A stretch of 64,000 bases of DNA, from assembly GCA_025175895.1 (NCBI GenBank), contig CM045993.1, forward strand, positions 53,448,621 through 53,512,620, read 5' to 3'. This document shows, one piece after another, positions 55,000 through 64,000 of this stretch. The DNA comes from Wurfbainia villosa. Lineage: Eukaryota > Streptophyta > Magnoliopsida > Zingiberales > Zingiberaceae. Positions within the stretch are counted from its first letter, which is position 1; each line of letters begins with the position of its first letter. Position numbers and translations under genes: made by a program. The notes beneath the pieces were generated by a model. It worked only from the letters and a program-made list of their open reading frames with translations. It was not told the DNA's origin and made no database searches.

Positions 55000-56873
55000 G
55001 ATGTTTGACAAAAACCAAACAAACCATTGAGTTAGACCACTAACTCAAACTCCTTACCAATTTCCCAAATTGGTAATTCCAAATCTTCTCCAAATGTTCT
55101 CCCCCAAACATTCTCCCCCTTTTTGACTAACATCAAAAAGGTCTTCTCTCCAAGGAGGTCAATGTCTCATGTCCCAATGAGATCTTACAATCTCCCCCTT
55201 AGTCCAAAAATACTTAGGATGTCTACCATCTTCCTAGTGATAAGTCCAATATCACTCAAGAGAGGCAATCCCATTTACTCTCCCAATTTCCAAATTGGGT
55301 CTCTCAAAAGTCCCATCAATTTCCCAATTGATGTCATATTCTCCCAATAACTTCTCCTCTTCAAGGAGAAAAAAAACACATCCATCATCCCAAGATGGAT
55401 ACCTCCCCCTAAAGGCTTGCTCCCCCTTGACCATTGCACCAACAATGTCCTTGGGAAGTCCCTAAGCCAATAGGAACTCTAAACCATCAAAATTAAGGTT
55501 AGAAATTCAACATTGAACTTTCCAACACCTTAAAATTGATACAAACCCTAAATACTTCTCCTAATCCATATCTAATGGATTTTCACCCTTTATAATGCTT
55601 CCCAAAGCATATCCTAGGGTTAGGAGTGATTAGGGACCATAACCGTAGCTGAAATCGGGTTAAACAACCTTGTTTACCCCGAAATCGACTACGATCGATG
55701 ATTGAAATCGATCATTGGCACCTCCATCGATCGTGACACCAATGGCGTCGATGATATGAAATTTTCAATTTGATTATCGAGTTAATTTGAAAATCATAAA
55801 TAATTATACGTATATCGAAAAATCACGAAATTTGATACGTATAATACCTATGACCAATACAATGGGTGAAAAATGTTTGAAAATTATTTTACCCATAAAA
55901 TACTAAAATTGGCACAAAGTTCAAAACCATTGAAATTTTTAATGTTTTGGTCCTACTTTGTATCAACTTCATCAATGGTGATTGCTATCAAAAGATAGAC
56001 TTCACCAAGGTTTTTCAAAATGATTTTAAAATGTTTTCAAAACCTTGTTTTGGATCATACTCCTTGGGCTCTATGCACATGACTTGTACACAAGCTTTCC
56101 CAATGATCCACCAATTGAAATAAGATGAGTTTTAGTTCATCTAGATGCAAAAACTATGCACCTTGAACTCAACTCATATCCTAGCATCTCACATGTATCT
56201 AGGGTGTATAAATACACATACATGTCAATATGATGTGAGATGAGGGTTTTGTTCTCCCTAAGCTAGGGTTCCATGCATTTTCTAGGCAACCCTACTTGAT
56301 TCCCATATAAATGGGACTCCAAGTCATGCCATTGTCCTTAAATCAATTTCAATCACATTAATGCATGAAATGATCATGGCATAATGATAGCAAAAATTAA
56401 AACATGGCCAATGATCATGATGTCATGCTATATGATATAAACTAAAAACTCATAACATTAACCTAAACCCTAAACATGATCATGACATTTTATATGATTA
56501 AGACTAAGCATGATGTCATGGCATGTTATATGGCAACCAAAGCATGGCATATAAAATATATAGGTATAGTAATACCTAAATTTTAATATTAATTGCCATT
56601 TCATATAATTAATTATATTTTGCCATATTTCTATTTTTTCTCTCAAGTGTGCCAAAAACCCAAAATGGCACACTAACCTCTAAACCTAAATTGTGCCAAT
56701 TTAATCATTTTATCAAACTTCTCAAAAATTATTGGCATATCCTAAAAACTTTTAGGATTATGATTCAAATTCATTTCCAAGGTAACTCTAACCTTGAAAA
56801 TAACCTAAAGTGCCACCTTTTCCATGGTTGAGTTAACTACCCATCCATTTAAGGTTGGCACACCCTAACCCAT
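55000..56873 (-). other. Sire-D 3' noncoding region
   Basis: No coding sequence on either strand. It has extra polypurine tracts (55112-55124, 55191-55200 and near 55404 and 55421). A segment at about 55680-55760 is rich in ATCGAT and GATC where Sire-C has CAGTCGACTG palindromes. The rest is AT-rich and similar to Sire-C 20167-22020. Confidence 0.72.
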
Positions 56874-58565
56874 CTAGCGTGAATCAATCACGCTCTTAGG
56901 AATCCAAAACCGATTTGAGCTCCTAGGGTTAATTAGGTACTCCTTAGGGATAACCTCCCTAGATACCTTCCTAATGACCCTTCTAGGCTTAGAAGCCTTG
57001 GTCATTTTGGTTTTGTCATGGTTAACTCTAGGGGTGACTCCCCTTGTAACCTTCTTAGTGGCTTCCCTAGGTTTCCTAGAAACCCTAGCCACTAGGCACA
57101 CACCATGGTCAACTCTAGGGATGACTTCCCTATTGACCTTGGTCTTCCTAGACCTAGTTTGTGTTCCATAATCAAATGGAACACTATGGTAAGCCACCTT
57201 AGGCTTAGGTTTGTGACCCAAACCTTGCTTGCCCTTGGTTGACTTTTGACTCTTAGGTCCTAGGTGTTGACTTTGACTTTTGGACCTAGAAGTTTGACTA
57301 ATTGACCCTTGCATTTGATTTTGCATAACCTTAAGGGTCTTTTCAAGTTTTTCAAGCCTTGATCTCAAGGCTTGATTTTCCTTTTCTAATATCTCAATTT
57401 TTGATTTTTCATTTTCTCTTGAGATATTTTTATTTCTAGGCATATGTCTAGATTTCTTAGCATTAAAGCCTAGATGTTCTTCTATTTTCTTAATGCTTTC
57501 CTTAGGTAATATATTTTTAGGGACATTAGTCCCAAATTTCTTTTTATTTCCTAAGTGAACACTCTTAGCTCCTAGGAAAATATATCTATTATTTCTAGCA
57601 TGCTTTTCATGCACAATAGCAAGACTATTAAAATTATTCCTAGCATGCTTCTTATCCCTAGAAATTGAAGGTGCATTAATAAATTTTACCATAGGGTTTG
57701 CCTTGGAGGCTCCCCCTACTTGTGTTGCTCCTTCTTGCCCTTTCTTCTTTCCCCTTGGACATTGACTCTGATAATGTCCCTTTGAGTTGCACTTGAAGCA
57801 TATAATATGCTCTTTGCTCTTTTGACTTGAGGGACTGGCATCCTTGGCCTTTGGTGCCAGTGGAGCTTTCCTAACCTTCTTTGGGTACTTGCTCTTGTAG
57901 TGCCCATACTCCCTACACTCAAAACACATTATATGAATTTTATTTGAAATTAGAGTGTTTGAGTTACCTAGTTCGGTGGTAGGTGCCGGAGTTGTATTTT
58001 GAGCTTCTTCATCTTGACCGGATGTCGAAGCTTCTTCTTGTTGCTCCGGTATTGTGGATGGTCTCTCCTCCTCAATCCTAGAAGTGGATGCTTCTTCCAC
58101 TTCCTCCACCTCTTCCGACCCGGATGTTGATTTCCTATCAACCTCTAAATCCTCACTTTCACTTGAGGATGAGCTCTCTTCTTCATCCTCCTTGTCTTCA
58201 TGGATTGAATGAGGCTCTTCATGGAATTTTGCCAATTTGTTCCATACCTCCTTGGCGTCTTTACAATCCTCAAGGTCACCTAGACTACACAAGAGGTCAT
58301 TAGGAATTAAATCAAAAATGAATTTGATTATCTTCTTGTTTTTATCGAATTGTCGGAGTTTCTCCTCACTCCATCTCTTCTTCTTGAGAAACCCTCCCTT
58401 TGGTCTCTTAGGATATTCAAATCTTTCCATTAAAGCGGACCACTCCTCAAGATCTCTCATCATCAAGAATTCTTCGATTCTTGCCTTCCATTGTTTAAAT
58501 CCTTCTTATCCATAGAAGAAATAGGGAATTGGGGTGTTGATGTCCCATCCCAATGGTTCTTCCAT
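56874..58565 (-). pseudogene. Sire-D gag, open except for one stop at codon 20
   Basis: From ATG 58565 (MEEPLGWDINTPIPYFFY) the frame has a stop at codon 20 and is then open for the rest of about 563 codons; an internal ATG at 58466 opens 530 codons. Domains in order: copia gag core (FKQWKARIEEFL, LIPNDLLCSLGDLEDCKDAKEVWNKL), acidic Ser/Glu/Thr linker, zinc knuckle 1 CFECREYGHYKSKY in which the last Cys is Tyr, zinc knuckle 2 CFKCNSKGHYQSQC intact, Lys/Asn-rich stretch, coiled coil (ENQALRSRLEKLEKTL), basic C-terminus ending RFWIPKSVIDSR. It is closely similar to Sire-C gag. Translation would require readthrough or the internal ATG. Confidence 0.88.
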
Positions 58566-58621
58566 CTTCACCCTCTAGCCTTTTGTCTTAGCTCCGGGCG
58601 GTTAGTCCGTAGAAGAGCCCC

Positions 58622-58635
58622 TGACTCTGATACCA
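58622..58635 (-). other. Sire-D primer binding site
   Basis: The minus strand reads TGGTATCAGAGTCA two bases after the LTR end. One base differs from the usual TGGTATCAGAGC. Confidence 0.85.
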
Positions 58636-59110
58636 CTTGTTAGGGATCGTTTAGAAGCTAGAGGGGGGGTGAATAGCATCAATGGAATTCTTTCGCGTTT
58701 GTTTCTACAATTTCGTTAGCGCAGCAGAAATAGAAAAGTAATAACGATAACGAAATGAACAACACACTAACACAAGGATATAACGTGGTTCGGAACCGAA
58801 TGGTTCCTACTCCACGGATCGGGTTCGTACGAACCCTAGCGATGCCAATCACACACCACTGTAATAAACACTCCTTCTCGGAACAATCCGGAGGTGGAGA
58901 AACCTCGTACAAGATGATTACAACAATAATCAAAAGCTACAAGCAAATACAATGAAATACAAAGCAAAACTAGTAAAGAAAAACACTTTACAAATGCTCT
59001 TGAATGCTTGATCGCTAGGTTGATTGAGTAGCACTTGGAGACCCTGAATTGCAGCAGCAACTCGCCCCAAATCGCCTCAAAGAACCATTGTTTTTCCTCC
59101 ATCACGAGCG

Positions 59111-59120
59111 CCATATATAG
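59111..59120 (-). promoter_or_regulatory. Sire-D 5' LTR TATA box
   Basis: The minus strand reads CTATATATGG, following the palindrome cluster, at the position equivalent to TATAAAT in Sire-C. Confidence 0.5.
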
Positions 59121-59139
59121 CTTCAACCTGTGCTGGAAA

Positions 59140-59470
59140 AAGTCGATCAGTCGACTGATAGGGACCATCAGTCGACTGATGCCACTGTTGTCGTGAGACA
59201 ACGGCTCGATCCACGCTGGATAAGTCCAATGGAACCTTAATCAGTCGACTGATCATGACCATCAGTCGACTGATGGAACCTTCACTCGACCAGTCGAGTC
59301 TCGACTCCATTCTGCGAGAATATCGAGCATCGATCGGTGATCACACGATCGCCGATCGCTGAGCCATCAATCGATCGCCCACCGCAATGATCGCTAGGCC
59401 ATAAACCGCAGTCAAACCCTAGTTGACTCGGTCCAGTCGACTAACACATGGCACTAGTCGACTGACACAC
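59140..59470. repeat. Palindrome cluster in the Sire-D 5' LTR
   Basis: Four exact CAGTCGACTG sites (59147-59270), then a divergent GATC-rich part (59330-59400) whose sequence differs strongly from the same part of the 3' LTR. Confidence 0.82.
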
Positions 59471-59675
59471 CTCAAACATGAGGTTTTAACCCAAGTATGG
59501 TTCCCCCATACTTGCTAGACCACCCTTAGCCTAGACCTAAGCCTTCTAGCCACCTCCATTAGCCTCACGCCTCTCGGATCCCTCCAAGTCATCCATGACT
59601 TGTTCATCCATCGCGCTAGCCTTCAGGTGCTTCCGTCAGCTATGTCATGCTAACGGTGTCTACACCGCCAAGGAA

Positions 59676-59938
59676 CATTGGACTTACGTCGCCAAAACTC
59701 TGCTTGGACTTTACACCGCCAACCATTGGACTTATGCTGCCAAGACTCCAGCTTGGACTTTACGCCGCCAATATCAAACCCTTGGACTTCTCAAATGCCA
59801 AGACTCAAGCTTGAACTTTCCCTTGCCAACCCATGTTGGACTTTTCATGCCAAGACCCATGCTTGGACTTTTCATGTGCCAAGTGTCCCACTTGGACTTT
59901 CCATGTCAAGTACTCAAGACTTGGACTTTACCAAATGA
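59676..59938 (-). repeat. Hairpin array in the Sire-D 5' LTR
   Basis: Same ten units as in the 3' LTR with one or two substitutions that weaken stems (for example CATGTCAAG at about 59903). Confidence 0.82.
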
Positions 59939-60040
59939 CAATTACATTGTCATATATTTTTTTCGAAACATCAAAACATCACTCGAGTCAAACTCGAGTC
60001 CTGGTCATTCGTGACCTGGGCCGATTGCACCAACACATGT

Positions 60041-60105
60041 GATTCTTATTTCAAAATAAAAATGTTCATACAAAAAGAGCTAGGCTTTCAGTATACATTC
60101 CAACA
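60041..60105 (-). repeat. Copia-E 3' LTR, first segment
   Basis: The minus strand begins TGTTGGAATGTATACTG at 60105. It matches LTR-A 2094-2155 and is cut by Sire-D. Confidence 0.85.
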
Positions 60106-60116
60106 ATCTCCCACTT
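60106..60116 (-). other. Copia-E polypurine tract
   Basis: AAGTGGGAGAT on the minus strand, directly before the LTR start. Confidence 0.88.
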
Positions 60117-60138
60117 ATACTAAAAGACTATGCTATCA

Positions 60139-61420
60139 TCATACTGCCATACATCTGATCCCCATGTCCTCCACATGCCTATCAAACGCTTTAGCTGGAA
60201 GGGCCTTAGTGAATGGATCTGCCAGGTTATCCTCTGATGCAATCTTGGCGATAGCTACTTCTCCTCGCTTTACGATCTCTCGTATCACGTGGTACTTGCG
60301 CTCTATGTGTTTACTTGCCTTATGGGCTCGTGGTTACTTCGAGTTTGCAACTGCACCACTGTTATCACAATAAATTGTGATAGTTCTGGGCAAACCAGGA
60401 ATCACATCCAAGTCCATCAAGAAGTTCCTGAGCCATACAGCTTCCTTGGTTGTCTTAGAGGTTGTCACATACTCAGCTTCTATGGTAGAGTCTACCACGC
60501 ATTTATGCTTGACACTCCTCCATACTATGGCTCCACCTCCAAAAGTCAACACAAACCCCGAGGTAGACTTACTGTTGTCCCTATCTGATTGGAAATCAGA
60601 ATCCGTGTAACCCACAGGAACTAATTGATCTACCCGGTAAACCAGCATAAAATCCCTAGTCCTTCTCAAGTACTTCAATATATGCTTTACCGCAGTCCAA
60701 TGTCTCTGTCCAGGATTACTCTGATATCTACTAACCAAGGCCACGGCAAAGCAGATATCTGGTCTCGTACATAACATAGCATACATGAGGCTTCCTACTG
60801 TCGAAGCATAAGGAACCGCCTTCATCTCCTCTATCTCCTTTGATGTTTTGGGACACATCTTTTTAGATAAAGGTAATCCATGCCTAAAAGGTAGAAAACC
60901 TTTCTTGGAGTTCTGCATGCTAAAACGAGCAAGGATAGTGTCAATGTATGAAGCTTGAGATAAGCACAACATCCTTTTCTTGCGATCCCTTATTACCTTG
61001 ATCCCAAGGATGTGTCCCATTTCTCCCAAGTCCTTCATATCAAACTGTTTGGACAACCATACCCTTATGTTTGATAATACTTTGATATTGTTGCCAACTA
61101 ACAAAATGTCATCTACGTATAGTAAAAGAAATACCACTACGTTTCCATCACATCTCTTGTATACACAAGGCTCATCCGGACTTTGAATAAATCCATATAA
61201 CTGGATTACCTCATCAAAGCGGATGTTCCAAGATCTAGAAGCTTGCTTCAATCCATAAATGGACCGATTAATCTTACATACAAGATGCTCTTTGCCTTTT
61301 GCAATGAATCCCTCTGGTTGCTCCATATAGATGTTTTCCTCAAGACTTCCATTAAGGAAAGATGTCTTGACATCCATCTGCCACACCTCATAATCCATAT
61401 GAGCTGCTATGCATAAGAGC
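60139..61420 (-). pseudogene. Copia-E reverse transcriptase (N-terminus deleted) and RNase H
   Basis: Open from 61398: DYEVWQMDVKTSFLNG (first catalytic Asp), SIYGLKQASRSWNIRFDE, YVDDILLVGNN, then RNase H with YTDSDFQ, STIEAEYV and YCDNSGAVANSK, where a TAA at 60334 replaces a Glu codon. The domain then continues to ADPFTKALP and a normal stop at 60139. Just upstream, MDSSQV is joined almost directly to LLCIAAHMDYEV: about 70 residues of the RT fingers are missing. The element could not make an active RT. Confidence 0.88.
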
Positions 61421-62124
61421 TCTCAGACCTGACTTGAATCCATAGATTCAATCTCAGTATTCATTGCACTTTGCTAAGATGTTGTATCTATATCTTGGAT
61501 TGCCTCGTCGTATGTCTAGGTGTCAGGTTCATGTTTGCCAGGGACGAAGTCCGAAGTCTCTCCCAAGAACATGAATCTCACGGGTTGTCTAACAACCCTC
61601 CCACTACGACAAGGTATCACCTGTGTATGCTTCTGTGACACGCGGTGCAGTGACACGTGGTATATCCTCTTGTATCGGTGGTACTAAAGAAGTGACTTCC
61701 CCTGTCAACTCCTCAAGAACAATCCTACTCGTGGGCTTGTGGTTCATCACATAGTCCTCCTCTAGAAATCTGGCATTCGTACTCACGATCACCTTCTGAT
61801 CTCTAGGACTATAGAACAAACCACCCTTCATTCCCTTAGGGTAGCCAACAAACAAGCGTACTTCTGCACGAGATTCCAACTTACCAGCACTCCCTTCATC
61901 ACATGTGTTGGACTACCCCAAATCTGAATATGTCTTAGACTAGGCTTTCTTCCAGTCCACAATTATGTGGGAGTAGAGGGTACTGACTTTGATGGAACCA
62001 AGTTCAGAATGTGTGCTGCCGTTTCCAGAGCAAACCCCCAGAACGAATCAGGTAACTCAGAATAACTCATCATCGATCTGATGATCTCCATAAGAGTCCT
62101 ATTCCTTCGCTCCGCCACACCATT
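61421..62124 (-). pseudogene. Copia-E integrase C-terminus and linker
   Basis: After a CAG-to-TAG stop at NGV, the frame reads AERRNRTLME with the catalytic Glu and SELPDSFWGFALETAAHILN. A one-base shift leads to the fragment 61604-61879 with RLFVGYPKGMKGG and a Pro/Glu/Thr linker. The end before the RT has several stops. Confidence 0.8.
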
Positions 62125-63009
62125 CTACTGGGGTGTGCCAGGTGCGGACAATTGGGATTGAATCCCAGCCTTTGATAAGTAACTCCTAAACTCTCCCAAG
62201 AGGTACTCGCCACCACGATCAGATTGTAGTGTCTTGATACTTTTACCTTGATGGTTCTCCACATCAACCTTGAATTCTTTGAACCTATCAAAGCATTCAG
62301 ACTTGCGGCGCATCAAGTAAATGTATCCATACCTTGAATAATCGTCTATAAAAGAGACAAAGTATTCAAAGCCACCTCTAGCCTGGATAGACATAGGACC
62401 GCACAAATCAGAATGAACCAATTCCAATACATCTTTGGCTCTATACCCCTTAGCCTTAAATGATCTCTTAGTCATCTTACCTTCCAAGCAAGACTCGCAG
62501 GTTGGGAGATCTTCCACCACTAATGAACCCAAGGGTCCATCAGCTATCAACCTTTGAATTCTACTCAGGTTAATATGACCAAGTCTTAGGTGCCAAAGAT
62601 ATGTCTGGTTCATTTTCGAAGGTTCTTTTCTCTTATTAGACTTAGAAGATGAGTTATTCACTTCTATATGGATCGTGGGAGTTTTCGGTTCAAGAGTATA
62701 CAAATTGCCACCCAATGTACCAGAACAGACAATCTCCCTATTCCTTTTTATAACAACTTTGTCATTAAAAGAAACAAAATATCCATCCAGAAACAATTTA
62801 GAAACTGAAATTAGATTCTTTCTAAAAGTAGGTACATAAAGACAATTTCTCAAAACCAAAACTTTATTCCTATCAAAAGGTAAATAAACGTCTCCCACTT
62901 CAATAGCCGTCACCTTTGAAGCATTGCCCATGAAGACGGTAATCTCTCCCTCAGCTAGTCGTCGGGTTTCCTGGAACCCCTGCAAAGTATTGCAGACATG
63001 ATCAGTGGC
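62125..63009 (-). pseudogene. Copia-E protease and integrase core
   Basis: The protease active site WCVDT is followed by a TAA where Gly is expected, then ATDHVC. The downstream 286-residue frame has VFMGNASKVTAIEVG, the pre-integrase motif YLWHLRLGHINLSRI, CESCLEGK, then HSDLCGPM and SDRGGEYL with two catalytic Asp. It stops within PQ-NGV at 62125. Confidence 0.88.
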
Positions 63010-63873
63010 TTATGTATCTACACACCAGGTACTGGTAGATAACACCGCTAAACATGTTTCAACAACTAAACAAGAAGATATACCTTTGTTCTTTCGGCGA
63101 GGATAGTCCGCCTTCCAATGTCCAGTCTGCTTGCAAGTGAAGCACTTGCCTTTCGGCTTCTTCACTCCTACCTGAGGTCTTGCTGCCACTTTCTTTGCTC
63201 CACCTTGCTTCTTCTTCTTCTTCTTCCCTTTCAGTTTAGAAGTAGAAACCTTCTGAGCAACCATGGCTTGAGCGCTTTGACAAAAAAGCCCCTCTGCCGC
63301 CTGGAGTTCTGTCAGAAGCTCCGCCAACGAATACAACCTCTTGTTCATGTTGTAGTTGAGGCAGAACTGCTCAAAACTCCTAGGCAGAGACTGGAGAATG
63401 ATATCGACCTGGGTTTCCCCATCTATCTCAGCTCCGAGGACTTCCATCTCATTCAGATGAGCCATCATCTTGAGAACATGGTCCTTGACAGGTGTTCCCT
63501 CGATCATGGTGGTCATCATCAAGTTCCTCATAGCCTCCTATCTAGCCGCCCTACTCTGATGTCCGAAAAGTTCCTTGAGATTGAACATCATGTCATAAGC
63601 CGTGGCCATGGCTTGATGCTGATGTTGCAGCACATTTGACATAGATGCCAAAATGTAACACCGCGCCATCTCATCTGCCTTGATCCATTTCTTATAACTT
63701 TCTTTCTCCTTTTCATCAGAGTCATCGGTGGGCTTAGGAGGACAGACCTCGAAGAGTACAAATTTGTACTCCTCTGCAGTTAAGACAATATCAAAATTTC
63801 TTTTCCAATTAATATAATTTGTTCCAGTAAGTTTATTTTCTTTTAATATCACAGCAAGTGGGTTGAAAGCCAT
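63010..63873 (-). pseudogene. Copia-E gag
   Basis: Starts MAFNPLAVILKENKLTGTNY with the copia gag signature INWKRNFDIVL. It is interrupted by an in-frame stop at 63538 after QSRAAR and continues with RNLMMTTMIEGTPVKDHVLKM, VDIILQSLPRSFEQFCLNYN and a Lys-rich stretch. The zinc knuckle CFTCKQTGHWKADY has Tyr in place of the last Cys. The frame runs into the protease. Confidence 0.9.
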
Positions 63874-64000
63874 TTGAAAAAACTAAGAATCACAATGATC
63901 AAAATATTAGATTTCAAATATCATTGATTCCTCAAACAATAAAATTTCGAAATCAACCAACACCTCAAAACACCGAGAATATCGCATGCCTCGATAGTGT
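63874..64000 (-). other. Copia-E leader, partial
   Basis: AT-rich sequence before the gag ATG on the minus strand. The primer site and 5' LTR lie beyond the window. Confidence 0.7.

Larger units (their letters stand above)
53610..60035 (-). mobile_element. Sire-D: Sirevirus-like element with nearly open gag and no pol
   Basis: Complete 6.43 kb element: 5' LTR 58638-60035, primer site, gag 58565-56874, noncoding region with repeated polypurine tracts, tract 54986-54999 and 3' LTR 53610-54985. The target duplication CATGT is at 53605-53609 and 60036-60040. It is inserted in the Copia-E 3' LTR. The LTR copies are nearly identical outside the palindrome cluster, so the insertion is young. No pol is present. 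Confidence 0.92.
58638..60035 (-). repeat. Sire-D 5' LTR
   Basis: About 1.4 kb, from TGTTGGTGCAATCGG at 60035 (minus) to CCCTAACA at 58638. It is nearly identical to the 3' LTR outside the palindrome cluster. Confidence 0.92.
50624..64000 (-). mobile_element. Copia-E: Ty1/copia element, 5' LTR beyond the window
   Basis: It reads on the minus strand from gag (63873) to RNase H (60139), polypurine tract (60106-60116) and 3' LTR, which starts at 60105 and is split by Sire-D and by a Sire-B solo LTR. The LTR belongs to the same family as LTR-A at 2094. The pol frame is largely one frame with single stops, so it is younger than Copia-K, but an internal deletion removes the start of the RT. Confidence 0.88.

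Noticed and set aside
1..64000. Host protein-coding gene or captured gene fragment
   Set aside because: Every frame of length has a retrotransposon signature or lies in an LTR or repeat; nothing resembling a cellular exon was found by eye.

Overview
This window is a heterochromatin-type stretch of a flowering-plant nuclear genome. It consists almost entirely of LTR retrotransposons inserted into one another, and I see no host gene, tRNA, rRNA or bacterial feature. The plant origin follows from Ty1/copia primer sites of the initiator-Met type (TGGTATCAGAGC), a Ty3/gypsy element of Tat type with a plant-specific antisense gene, and Sirevirus-like copia elements. The species cannot be named from the sequence. 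All labels (Tat-1, Sire-C and so on) are mine.

Layout. Positions 1-18348 are Tat-1 on the minus strand: 3' LTR (cut by the window start), a long 3' region with two antisense gene copies on the plus strand, decayed integrase/RNase H/RT/protease/gag, primer site and 5' LTR. A copia LTR (LTR-A, 2094-4125) and a Sire-B solo LTR (4246-5311) sit inside it. Positions 18349-18638 and 25294-25971 are the internal region of Sire-H (plus), split by Sire-C (minus, 18639-25293, target duplication TTTAA). The Sire-H 3' LTR (25972-26450 and 47162-48060) is split by Copia-K (plus, 26451-47161, GGTTT). Copia-K has Copia-J (27244-36273) in its 5' LTR and an inverted solo LTR of its own family (39989-42225, GATGT) in its protease. 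Positions 48061-49766 are the 3' end of an older Sire-B element that hosts Sire-H. It is cut by Sire-F (49767-50623), which is cut by Copia-E (minus, 50624 to beyond 64000). The Copia-E 3' LTR hosts a Sire-B solo LTR (50748-51794, CAAGC) and Sire-D (minus, 53610-60035, CATGT).

Function. Every pol-bearing element is broken by stops, frameshifts or deletions. Sire-C and Sire-D carry a gag gene but no pol between well-formed LTRs, so they would need proteins from a relative. The Sire families share a modular LTR: clusters of the palindrome CAGTCGACTG (more than 25 exact copies) lie just upstream of a TATA box, and the 3' regions examined contain extra polypurine tracts. In Sire-C and Sire-D a tandem array of 10-12 short hairpins lies further upstream, with matched changes on both stem arms. 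Multiple polypurine tracts and LTR palindromes are known from maize Sireviruses; the palindrome used here, its replacement by other palindromes, and the hairpin array look least described.

Coordinates of LTRs, duplications and motifs were read by eye. No alignment or database search was run.
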